Under the pieces are notes generated by a model. It had not been told where the DNA came from and did not search any database. It worked only from the letters and a program-made list of their open reading frames with translations. This document shows positions 1-9,013 of a DNA stretch of 64,000 nucleotides, one piece after another (the first letter of the stretch is position 1; every line of letters starts with the position of its first letter). The position numbers and the translations under genes were made by a program. The stretch comes from Drosophila persimilis. Lineage: Eukaryota; Arthropoda; Insecta; Diptera; Drosophilidae. The stretch spans positions 2,728,001 to 2,792,000 of the forward strand of contig NW_020825313.1 in the NCBI RefSeq assembly GCF_003286085.1, read 5' to 3'.

Positions 1-2046
1 TCATAGGGCGTACCCGAAAGTACCAGGGGCTTTCGTCGGCGTGTTCCAAACTCTCGCGGGCGTGAGGTCTTGCGATGGAAGTCGACCCACACGATTCTAT
101 ACCCACCCTTCCATAATTTCCAGGGGTGCGAAGGTTCTGGAAATCCCTAATATTCTTACCCTACCCCTTTAGGTCACCCTGTCCCTAGGAAATTATAAGT
201 CTACTCCATGTTCATTGCTAGTACAATTCAATATATTTCGTTGTACTTCATCATAGACATTTTGCTTCAATCAAAACTAACAAACCAAGTTTCACTTCTT
301 AACATAACACTAGTCTTGCACTACAATCAGCAGGCAACTCAAGAAAAAAATTAATGGAATGAGAAAAAAATAGGAGGCTTAATCACAAAAGAAAAAAAAA
401 TTTTTATAGCTATAGGTAGATATAAATGGTGGAGTATAATTAGATAAGATAGGAATATAATATAAGATATTAGAAATAAGTAAATTAGGTATGTATCAAG
501 GAATTAAAAATTAATTACCAGCGATCAGCAATGGTGAGCCAAAACGAAATTTAATTTAACATTATAAATTTATTTAAAATTTTTTTTTCTGGGTTGAGGA
601 GATTTTTTTCTATGTTGGTTAGTGTATTGCTTGGCTACGTTTCCATGCATTAAAAGAATGCAGGGAATGCGAGCAATGCAAGCTTAGCAGCATTGGCACC
701 GAAGAGACCGAAAAGCTTCGAGCGTGTGGAACGCAAGCGTTGCGCTCTCTTATCAGCAGCGGCTGGCCGCTGCGCATGCGTTTTAGATTTGAACGAAGAC
801 AGGCGCAAAGGAAAAAATGGAAATTGGGTCACTTACGGCTTGCATACAGTGGTCCCTCGCTGAAAGGCGCCTTTCGTTGTGGAGCTGTGGAGACCCTGCA
901 ACCCGCAAAAATAAATTCCGTTTTGGGAACTGGCACATTCACGCCTAGCGAGGTAGGACTGTACCTCAGAGTTAAAGAATATAAGTGCTTAAAGAACAAG
1001 AAAAATTACAATTAAAACTACACTATGCTACAAAATCTCGGTCCGGATCCGTGGCGGCGTCTTCTAGGCCGTCGCAGACAGCGAGTTAGCGGCGCATAGG
1101 GAGGGGGGGTAATCACGATGCCCTCTATGCGTGTACGTTAGATATGGCGCAAGGGTTAGGGCCGGTGGCGGTTATGTCGCCGGGCAGGTGGATGCTTCAA
1201 CGACTCCAAAAGGGAAAAAAAAAATCTCGGCCCCACACCAAGGTCGACTCCGAAGAGTACTCCCGTCAAGGGTGGGAGTTTGGTGTGGGTGGGGGCAGAA
1301 CTTTGGGAGAGCCGGGTGGCTACCGCTCGGGGCCAGGGCCCTATGGGCGAAACAGAACCAAAACCACGAGGCTAAGAAAAAAATCTAAATTTTCCCTACA
1401 GGGCACTTTTACATACCGGTTTTTCCGGGCTTTTCCACGGAGACACGAGTGTTGGGTTCTCCTGGCCGAGTTGTGGGACGCACGGGTTTGCACCAAGAAC
1501 AACACTTGCTGGCGAGGCGAGGCAAATATGCACTTTTCGCCAGGGTAGTTTCTTGCCAGTTTTCTCGGCGCACGGTTATTAATTGTCGCCCGATTTTTGC
1601 GGCGCGCCCACCGGGTGGGACTTTCCCCGTTCCGTTTTATTTATTTTCGGATTGTCTTTGTGGCACTTATTTGGGTTGTACTTTCTTACTTTTCTTTTAT
1701 TTTGGGATTACACGTGGTCGATTTAGTTATATATTTTTTTACCGAAGCGGAGATAGCCACCGGCTGCACAGATTTAAATTTTCGAAAGAGAACGTTCTGG
1801 TGCTTTTGCACTGCTTAAATACGAGCTTACCGATCTTAAAGCTCGGCTTCGAAAGCTCCGTTGCGATGCGCTGCACAGCACTTACGGCAGCTCAGCTCAG
1901 CTGTTCCCTACCTCGAGCTTGCTTGCACCCACCCCAACTATACTATGCCCTGCAGCGCTAATTGGCCCAAGGTTATTGCATGCGATATCCGAGCACCATA
2001 GCGATAACCTATTTTGAATCGGTATTGTCCAACCGCAACCGTTACA
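1..2046 (-). repeat. 3' LTR of the Ulysses-like element (cut by window start)
   Basis: Base 1 aligns with base 4650 and the match runs to 2046 versus 6830, with only scattered substitutions. The outer end on the minus strand is TGTAACGG. It lacks two insertions present in the other LTR (about 30 bp near 5150 and about 107 bp at 5575-5683). The last bases of the internal region beside it (2047-2052, purines GGGTGG on the minus strand) would be a very short polypurine tract. Open frames of 60-170 codons inside it recur in both LTRs only because the LTRs are copies; I do not call them genes. Confidence 0.85.
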
Positions 2047-2089
2047 CCACCCGATAATATGCCACCGTTAGACGGAATATTAGCGGGAA

Positions 2090-3160
2090 TCAGGATCGAA
2101 TGTCTTTCGCATGAAAGGTTCCTATTTCTCGGCCCTGCAGATTTTCCAGGAGGTAGAAACAATTACCCAGTTTTTTCCGCACGCGACATTTCAGAAATTT
2201 AGGAGCCAATTTGGCATTAAAATTTTGCGTGAATTTGCTCAAGGAAAAATTTCGGTGAAATACTTCCTGACCTTCTCGGAACGACACAGGCTTGGCTCGT
2301 AAATTGTATTGACTAACGTTGCGCTCATACGCTTTCTTAATATTGCCCTGTATATCTTTTCGAATTAAAGCTAAATTGTCTGACCTAGCTACCGGGACAA
2401 TGGGTTCGTCCAGCAAGTCTAAATCCTTCAGAAGCTTATAATCCATGAGTGAGCATATCTAAGCCAAACAGGGCTCGATATGGTGAACAACCTAAGGACT
2501 GATGTAGTGACGATCGCAGCGAACAAGATATACTTGAGAGATGCTGATCCCAGTATGTCTGATCCTGCTGAAGATATGCTCGCACGGCAGCTAACAATGA
2601 ACGATTTACTCGTTCCGCCGCATTACTTTGGGGAGAGTATAGTGCCGTGTACATATGTTTAATTCCCAGCTGTGTCAAGAATGCGTTGAATTCTGTAGCT
2701 TTGAATTGTTTTCCATTGTCGCTAACAATAGTTTCCGGCACCCCATATGCATGAAAGATATGCTTTAGCAGAAATTCTTGGATTACTACGGAAGTAAATT
2801 TCTTCAGGGGGTGTAGCCAATGGTATTTACTGAAGTGATCTAAAACAATTAGCAACCCAACATGTCCATTTTTGCTGCGTGGATAAGGTCCAAGCAGATC
2901 TATGTATAATCGTTGAAAGGGTCGACAAGTTGGTATGTGGTTTCCCATGGGTGGCCGCAGAGTATAATTAGGAGCTTTGCATGCTTTGCACACCTCACAA
3001 CTACGAATATACTCTCGAACATCTTTAGCTAAGCCAGGCCAAAACAGACTTCTTCGAACTTTTTCTATGGTCTTTTGCATGCCGGCGTGCGCGGAAGTAG
3101 GATTGTCATGAGCTTGTTTAAGAACGTCGGTCTTCAATCGCTCGGGAACCCATAACTTCC
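2090..3160 (-). pseudogene. pol: Ty3/gypsy integrase, frameshifted C-terminal half of pol
   Basis: The minus frame beginning at about 3160 has the HHCC zinc-binding region (AHDNPTSAH, then CEVCKACK), followed by the catalytic core with D in DLLGPYPRSKNGH, D in SDNGKQF and E in NAAERVNRS, the usual D,D35E arrangement. Around 2440 the frame shifts, and the C-terminal tail continues to a stop at 2090 with a GPF/Y-like basic domain (KKLGNCFYLLENL). Integrase would insert the reverse-transcribed copy into chromosomal DNA. The start is truncated: the sequence left of HHCC begins abruptly at 3160 and no RT or RNase H remains. Assignment to Ty3/gypsy is secure; the Ulysses/Osvaldo-type lineage is inferred from the LTRs and primer site. 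Confidence 0.85.
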
Positions 3161-4198
3161 TGACATGCTTTATGGAAAACGAGATTGCACGGAGTACAAA
3201 AACACGGCTGAGTATTGGACATTTCGGAGCAACAAATGCCGCGAAAGTTTTCCGAACTCAGCGGATTGTTTTGCTGAGGACTATGTCGCAGCGGCATTTT
3301 TTATAAGATTTTTTTATTATTATTTGTTTTCTATATTCTACCAAATTTTTCCTAGGGTGACATTTAATGGGTGACATAATAAGATAGGGATGGGAGTTGC
3401 GAATCTTTGGAACAGCGACAAAAGAATGGATTTTGTTTGGGCTATGGTTTCTAATTTGCATTGTCTTAGTATCAGTGCACTGGTTTAAGTGTCCACATAT
3501 GATTCGGCAAGGGTACGCAAGCAGCATACGCTCTAGTTCCAGACAACCATATGCAGCCACCGCTGCCACTGGAATAATACCCGCCAATGGTAAGGGTATG
3601 AGTGAAGACCAAATCTGGGACCGCAATCTCTGTGCTTCCATCACCCGTACAGGGACAATCAGTACTGATATCCGGCCTAAACCAAATATGCAATATTCTG
3701 CAATTGTATGCAACCGTATGCTATGCGCAAAGAGTAACAATACCAAATCCGAATCAACCTCACAATTCAATCTATTGAAACTAATATCCGCTGAATTAAC
3801 TGTAGCTTGCAGGACGCGACCTAAACCAATCTCGCTTGTTCGGTATGAATACGCAAGCAGCATATATACACATTCCAGACAACAAGTTTGACTAGCCCGA
3901 CAGGATGCGTCAGCATGGGAACTACTTTCTTAATTCCGGATTATCACTTAAGCTTCCCTTCGTCGTAGACTCGACGACTTCCCATTAAAACTCAGAGGAA
4001 CAACCAGTATTAGGATCCAAGCAGAATCCGCAATATTCTGAAATTGTATCGGAGCAATGACCAGATCGTTTAGAGAAAACTAAAGTCAGCATTAAGCATA
4101 TGAATACAAACGAGCAATAGGTGGGACGAGCCAATAGCTGATTTTGTTGCTAAAGTGACCAATACTTTCTACTGTCACTATAACTTTTGCTAGTGACC
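3161..4198. other. Internal remnant with two degenerate direct repeats about 340 bp apart
   Basis: No protein motif is recognisable. Two stretches repeat at an offset of about 337-340 bp: tacgcaagcagcata with a nearby ttccagacaac (3513 and 3850) and gcaatattctg (3690 and 4030). The region lies between the integrase remnant and the primer-site array, so it may be leftover leader or an unrelated insertion. Overlapping open frames on both strands at 3258-3891 show no domain and are probably chance. Confidence 0.4.
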
Positions 4199-4286
4199 CA
4201 CGTTGGGCGCAAAAAAATTTATGTAACAACGTTACACCCTCGCGTCCAACTGGGTATAGACAGTAGCTAGCCTTGGAAAAAAACCT

Positions 4287-4304
4287 GCCCCACGTTGGGC
4301 GCCA
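4287..4304 (-). promoter_or_regulatory. Primer-binding site, tRNA-Lys, second copy
   Basis: On the plus strand the 18-mer gccccacgttgggcgcca equals the 3' end, with CCA, of the tRNA-Lys(CUU) type; on the minus strand it is the primer-binding site TGGCGCCCAACGTGGGGC. It is one array unit inside the LTR-proximal site. A more degenerate copy starts near 4195. Confidence 0.75.
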
Positions 4305-4377
4305 AAAATTTATGTAACAACGTTACACCCTCGCGTCCAACTGGGTATAGACAGTAGCTAGCATTGGAAAAAAACCG

Positions 4378-4395
4378 GCCCCACGTTGGGCGCCA
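4378..4395 (-). promoter_or_regulatory. Primer-binding site, tRNA-Lys, LTR-proximal copy
   Basis: The same intact 18-mer lies 8 bp from the inner end of the 5' LTR (4404). This is the copy in the position expected for priming minus-strand DNA synthesis. The 8-bp spacer (aaaattta) is longer than usual for Drosophila LTR elements. It is not a tRNA gene: only the acceptor and T-arm 3' half is present. Confidence 0.8.
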
Positions 4396-4403
4396 AAAAT
4401 TTA

Positions 4404-6830
4404 TGTAACATTTCCACGATATATTTCTATACGTGAGTAGGGGATGGATTGGAGGGGATGTCGAGGTCACGGCCGGTGGGGATTCTTTGGTTCCGTGCTC
4501 ATTCGGTAACTTGGGGGGGGTTCGTTTGACCGCGTCTCGACTCCTACTACATAAACTTTAAAATGTTAGAATCCCGTGACTCTACAGGGAGCGAACTCCG
4601 AAAACAACACGATGCCTCTTCCGAGCATAACGGACATTACATGGCACAATCATAGGGCGTACCCGAAAGTACCAGGGGCTTTCGTCGGCGTGTTCCAAAC
4701 TCTCGCGGGCGTGAGGTCTTGCGATGGAAGTCGACCCACACGATTCTATACCCACCCTTCCATGATTTCCAGGGGTGCGAAGGTTCTGGAAATCCCTAAT
4801 ATTCTTACCCTACCCCATTAGGTCACCCTGTCCCTAGGAAATTATAAGTCTACTCCATGTTCATTGCTAGTACAATTCAATATATTTCGTTGTACTTCAT
4901 CATAGACATTTTGCTTCACTCAAAACTAACACACCAAGTTTCACTTCTTAACATAACACTAGTCTTGCACTACAATCAGCAGGCAACTCAAGAAAAAAAT
5001 TAATGGAATGAGAAAAAAATAGGAGGCTTAATCACAAAAGAAAAAAAAATTTTATAGCTATAGGTAGATATAAATGGTGGAGTATAATTAGATAAGATAG
5101 GAATATAATATAAGATATTAGAAATAAGTAAATTAGGTATGTATCAAGGAATTAAAAAAAAAAAAAAAAATTCAAAAGCAGCAGGGGTCATACCAGCGAT
5201 CAGCAATGGTGAGCCAAAACGAAATTTAATTTAACATTATAAATTTATTTAAAATTTTTTTTTCTGGTTTGAGGAGATTTTTTTCTATGTTGGTTAGTGT
5301 ATTGCTTGGCTACGTTTCCATGCATTAAAAGAATGCAGGGAATGCGAGCAATGCAAGCTTAGCAGCATTGGCACCGAAGAGACCGAAAAGCTTCGAGCGT
5401 GTGGAACGCAAGCGTTGCGCTCTCTTATCAGCAGCGGCTGGCCGCTGCGCATGCGTTTTAGATTTGAACGAAGACAGGCGCAGAGGAAAAAATGGAAATT
5501 GGGTCACTTACGGCTTGCATACAGTGGTCCCTCGCTGAAAGGCGCCTTTCGTTGTGGAGCTGTGGAGACCCTGTTAGTGTGTGCCCAGATCGGAGGGGGA
5601 TTGGGAAATAGGGGGGGGGGGGGGGGGGTATGAAAAGGTTTTTTTTGTAGTCTGTTATTTTATGATTACATCGTTCAGTCTCCAACCCGCAAAAATAAAT
5701 TCCGTTTTGGGAACTGGCACATTCACGCCTAGCGAGGTAGGACTGTACCTCAGAGTTAAAGAATATAAGTGCTTAAAGAACAAGAAAAATTACAATTAAA
5801 ACTACACTATGCTACAAAATCTCGGTCCGGATCCGTGGCGGCGTCTTCTAGGCCGTCGCAGACAGCGAGTTAGCGGCGCATAGGGAGGGGGGGTAATCAC
5901 GATGCCCTCTATGCGTGTACGTTAGATATGGCGCAAGGGTTAGGGCCGGTGGAGGTTATGTCGCCGGGCAGGTGGATGCTTCAACGACTCCAAAAGGGAA
6001 AAAAAAAATCTCGGCCCCACACCAAGGTCGACTCCGAAGAGTACTCCCGTCAAGGGTGGGAGTTTGGTGTGGGTGGGGGCAGAACTTTGGGAGAGCCGGG
6101 TGGCTACCGCTCGGGGCCAGGGCCCTATGGGCGAAACAGAACCAAAACCACGAGGCTAAGAAAAAAATCTAAATTTTCCCTACAGGGCACTTTTACATAC
6201 CGGTTTTTCCGGGCTTTTCCACGGAGACACGAGTGTTTGGTTCTCCTGGCCGAGTTGTGGGACGCACGGGTTTGCACCAAGAACAACACTTGCTGGCGAG
6301 GCGAGGCAAATATGCACTTTTCGCCAGGGTAGTTTCTTGCCAGTTTTCTCGGCGCACGGTTATTAATTGTCGCCCGATTTTTGCGGCGCGCCCACCGGGT
6401 GGGACTTTCCCCGTTCCGTTTTATTTATTTTCGGATTGCCTTTGTGGCACTTATTTGGGTTGTACTTTCTTACTTTTCTTTTATTTTGGGATTACACGTG
6501 GTCGATTTAGTTATATATTTTTTTACCGAAGCGGAGATAGCCACCGGCTGCACAGATTTAAATTTTCGAAAGAGAACGTTCTGGTGCTTTTGCACTGCTT
6601 AAATACGAGCTTACCGATCTTAAAGCTCGGCTTCGAAAGCTCCGTTGCGATGCGCTGCACAGCACTTAAGGCAGCTCAGCTCAGCTGTTCCCTACCTTGA
6701 GCTTGCTTGCACCCATCCCAACTATACTATGCCCTGCAGCGCTAATTGGCCCAAGGTTATTGCATGCGATATCCGAGCACCATAGCGATAACCTATTTTG
6801 AATCGGTATTGTCCAACCGCAACCGTTACA
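4404..6830 (-). repeat. 5' LTR of the Ulysses-like element, complete, 2427 bp
   Basis: Boundaries are set by the inverted hexamers TGTAAC at 4404 and GTTACA ending at 6830, by the primer site just outside the left edge, and by loss of similarity to the other LTR after GTTACA at both 2046 and 6830. Compared with the 3' LTR it has a poly(A)-rich insertion near 5150-5190 and a 107-bp insertion with an 18-G run. DNA right of 6830 is Polinton-derived, so the element inserted into that fossil. Confidence 0.85.
5575..5683. other. LTR-specific insertion containing an 18-G tract
   Basis: The other LTR reads straight from gagaccctg into caacccgc (near 895-905). Here about 107 bp are added, including G18 at 5611-5628. 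No target duplication is obvious. The G run is a possible quadruplex-forming or sequencing-error-prone site. Confidence 0.6.
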
Positions 6831-6997
6831 AATTGGCGTTTATGCAAACCGGAACAGTAACACCAAACTTCTTTCATTTCAAACCACCATATCATCTGAA
6901 TGAATTTGATAATGAAATGATTAAACAACAAAATATTAATCGTCAAACCATAAATGGATTGGAATGGTCAGATGGTGAAATATCATATTTAGTTTAG
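6831..6997 (+). pseudogene. C-terminal piece of an unidentified gene upstream of the ATPase
   Basis: An open frame from the LTR boundary to a stop at 6995-6997 ends in the peptide INGLEWSDGEISYLV. It precedes the packaging ATPase on the same strand and may be the tail of another Polinton gene truncated on its left by the LTR element. I do not recognise the family. The 170 bp that follow (6998-7170) are AT-rich and non-coding and presumably held the promoter of the ATPase. Confidence 0.35.
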
Positions 6998-7170
6998 GTG
7001 AAATACTTTCACCACTAAATAGATTTAGCACCGTCATTGTACGTGGTGAAATTAAAAAAAGTTTTTATCTTAGTATTTAACAAATAATATTGCGGATCTC
7101 ACTTAGAAAAAAACTGCCTTAGATGCTAGAAAACATTTATAAAATATTAATAAATAAAACATAACCAAAA

Positions 7171-8365
7171 ATGTTTAAGCAATTTATACATCCTTTTACA
7201 ATGCTTATTTGCGGACCTTCAGGATCTGGTAAGACAACGTTTTTAGAAAATTTAATAACCAAAAGGAATGATTTGCTGAGCATTTCAATTAATCGAATAA
7301 TTTGGTGTTATGGAGAGGAGCATGCTAAACCAAATTTAAATACCATCGAATACTATAAAGGAGTTCCCGAAACCATTGAAAATGAAAATCATGAGCCTAT
7401 TCTTTTAATACTGGATGACTTAATGATGGGTGCATTTAATAAAAATGTCTGTGAGCTATTTACAAAAGGATCACACCACAATAATTTATCCGTAATGGTA
7501 GTCACACAAAATATATTTCAGAAATCATCACATACTCGAGATATTTCATTAAACACAAAATACATCGTTGCGTTCAAAAATCCTAGATATAAATAGTGAA
7601 AAATTCCTTGGGTCGATTGCTTGATCTGTGCTTTGTATCAGATCCGACAATAGTGTTGTTAACCCGAGCCCTTCCGCTCACTATACCTGAAGACGCCTAC
7701 CACCCTACTTTCGAGGTGTCGCTAGATATAGGACCAACCGTATTGGATCGGTCGAGTAGACTACCTGAACGTGTCCGCTGCTTTCGTAAAGCCGAAGCTT
7801 AATAACCTCATTAGGGAATTTGATTGGTCCGCTTTGTACTTGTGCACTGATGTCACAAAAGGCACAAACATTTTTTACAATGCTCTTGGCACATTTTTTT
7901 ATTCTTGTGAAACAGTAAGCGTAGAACGTCCGCACACCCATCCTCGCTATCATTTTGTAATACGTCGGCAAATAATGATCAGGCAATTGCCGATCTTTTT
8001 GCCCAGTTTTTTCAAACCACCTATTCTGAGGAAAGCTACTCTGGTCAACCGTACCCATACGGATTACCGGGAGGAGGGCTGCGTTTTGCCTGGGATCCGC
8101 GCGTAACAGCCTTCTGCTGGTTTCACACGGGCTACTTGACGGTGCAGTAACTGCATCGCCTCTTGAAAGATGCAGTCATTGCATGTCAACGTCCAAGAAA
8201 GATAAGATTCAATTTCAACGCTTAGCAAGACAAATTTATCCTGAAAATTCTCAGGAGCTCTTCAGAATATATAAGGAGGTGACAGATGAACCACATGGTT
8301 ATTTACTTATTGATCTTACTCAGGGAATAAATGATCTCCTTTGATTTCGTACACATATTTTTAGT
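7171..8365 (+). pseudogene. Packaging ATPase of Polinton/Maverick (adintovirus) type, split by a LINE
   Basis: The ATG at 7171 begins a P-loop ATPase: Walker A GPSGSGKT at residues 15-22, Walker B ILLILDDLM near residue 85, then a KGSHHNNLSVMVVTQN sensor-like stretch and FKNPR near residue 137. The frame is then interrupted after 7589 and the rest resumes at about 8200 (IQFQRLARQIYPEN, then GYLLIDLTQGINDLL). A TGA at 8342 replaces the arginine codon expected in L-R-F-R-T. The A32/FtsK-HerA-like family pumps DNA into capsids of adenovirus-like elements; metazoan Polintons and adintoviruses encode this version. The family call rests on remembered motifs, and the breaks make it non-functional. 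Other small-virus ATPases remain possible. Confidence 0.7.
7590..8200 (+). mobile_element. Non-LTR retrotransposon fragment inserted in the ATPase
   Basis: The intervening 610 bp carry broken frames typical of a jockey/CR1-type LINE ORF2: an endonuclease tail (RLLDLCFVSDP, then LPLTIPEDAYHPTFEVSL), a linker (FDWSALYLCTDV) and, in another frame, the pre-RT segment DLFAQFFQTTYSEESYSG. The RT itself is absent. Both edges are sharp with respect to the ATPase reading frame. The last 30 bp (8167-8196) recur at 60076-60105. Confidence 0.6.
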
Positions 8366-8733
8366 TCTGGGTATACAGTTTGCTTTTCAGATGAAAATGG
8401 CTTACAAAAAAAATCTAAATCGACTGAAAGCGAACAAACTTTATTGTATGTGCTCAAAAGGGCAAATAATAAACTTCGAAATGCAATTATAAGTCATTGT
8501 GACATTGAGTTAGTAAAATCATTAGTGGAGATAGTGTTGAATACTCTACGAGGACATCATAAGATATCAAAAAAGCAAATATATACTCCAAAAAAGTATA
8601 AAAATGCATTACGTTTTATTTCATGTCCAAAACGGTCAATAAATTTTAAGAGATCCAAAAAGGAGGAATTTTACCCGTTTTAATAAGTTCATTGCTTTCG
8701 GGGATTTTTGGAAAAATATTGAACAATGCTTAA
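8366..8733 (+). pseudogene. Small basic core/membrane-active protein of Polinton-adintovirus type, frameshifted
   Basis: Following the ATPase in the same frame is a leucine- and lysine-rich segment (VLKRANNKLRNAIISHCDIELVK in pieces) with the KKYKNALR motif; near 8655 the frame shifts to QKGGILPVLISSLLSGIFG and a stop at 8731. The layout (K/R-rich helix, then K-G-G-hydrophobic-L-P, then a small hydrophobic tail) is shared by adintovirus/Polinton proteins compared with adenovirus core peptides. I place it by motif memory plus position after the ATPase. No clear start codon: the TGA at 8342 is the only in-frame stop between ATPase and this segment. Confidence 0.55.
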
Positions 8734-8905
8734 AAATAAGCATCAATTAAACAAAGTTATTTTAATGCATCCGAATGCATATCAAAAATTGGTAAATAAT
8801 GCCCAGAAAAACGATTTAATAAATATAACGTTTTTGCCTATTTTAAATGATAAAAACACTAGTGACTTTAATAAATGGATTAAAATACGTCAAGAATTGT
8901 GTTAG
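8726..8905 (+). pseudogene. N-terminal fragment of the next Polinton-type gene, cut by a LINE tail
   Basis: An ATG at 8726, overlapping the end of the preceding frame, opens 59 codons (MLKNKHQLNKVILMHPNAYQ...). The stop (8903-8905) lies in the inserted LINE tail, so the true C-terminus is missing. Closely packed, slightly overlapping genes match a compact viral-type layout. Function unknown. Confidence 0.4.
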
Positions 8906-9013
8906 GTTAGGTTAGGTTAGGTTGACCCGGACGGCCCTCAGAGGGGGCCCCACATAGGCCAGTATGGCCCTTAGTTGTCCGGATAGGGGGGGTATGAACC
9001 GTCGCGGCAGTGT

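Larger units (their letters stand above)
4199..4403 (-). repeat. Tandem array of ~91-bp units holding leader, mini-LTR and PBS
   Basis: Units start at 4199, 4291 and 4382 (cacgttgggcgc...), with periods of 92 and 91 bp and a partial third unit. Each unit contains a tRNA-Lys primer site, the 15-mer tgtaacaacgttaca and about 52 bp of leader. The 15-mer has the same outer hexamers as the LTR (TGTAAC...GTTACA), so it could be an extremely deleted LTR. See the findings for the interpretation. Confidence 0.8.
1..6830 (-). mobile_element. Ulysses-like LTR retrotransposon, 5' and 3' LTRs with internal deletion
   Basis: Two long direct repeats (1-2046 and 4404-6830) flank a short internal region carrying integrase on the minus strand and tRNA-Lys primer-binding sites next to the right-hand repeat. 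The element therefore reads right to left, with its 5' LTR at 4404-6830. Most of gag, protease, RT and RNase H is missing between 3160 and 4199. LTRs over 2 kb are rare in Drosophila; D. virilis Ulysses has about 2.1-kb LTRs, so a Ulysses-like lineage is the best fit, from memory and not from alignment. The element sits in Polinton-derived DNA on its right; its left flank is outside the window, so the target duplication cannot be checked. Confidence 0.75.

Noticed and set aside
1131-1961. Protein-coding genes of 85-170 codons
   Set aside because: The same frames recur at 5915-6700 because both stretches are LTR copies; no domain and no codon-conserving substitution pattern.
3258-3891. Opposed 160-200-codon genes
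   Set aside because: Overlapping frames on both strands without any motif, in decayed element DNA.
4287-4395. tRNA-Lys gene
   Set aside because: Only the 18 bases of the tRNA 3' end are present, in the minus-strand position of a retrotransposon primer-binding site; no anticodon arm or D arm.
8900-8925. TTAGG telomere repeat
   Set aside because: gttaggttaggttaggtt is short, lies exactly at the 3' end of a minus-strand LINE, and Drosophila lacks TTAGG telomeres; it is the LINE tail.
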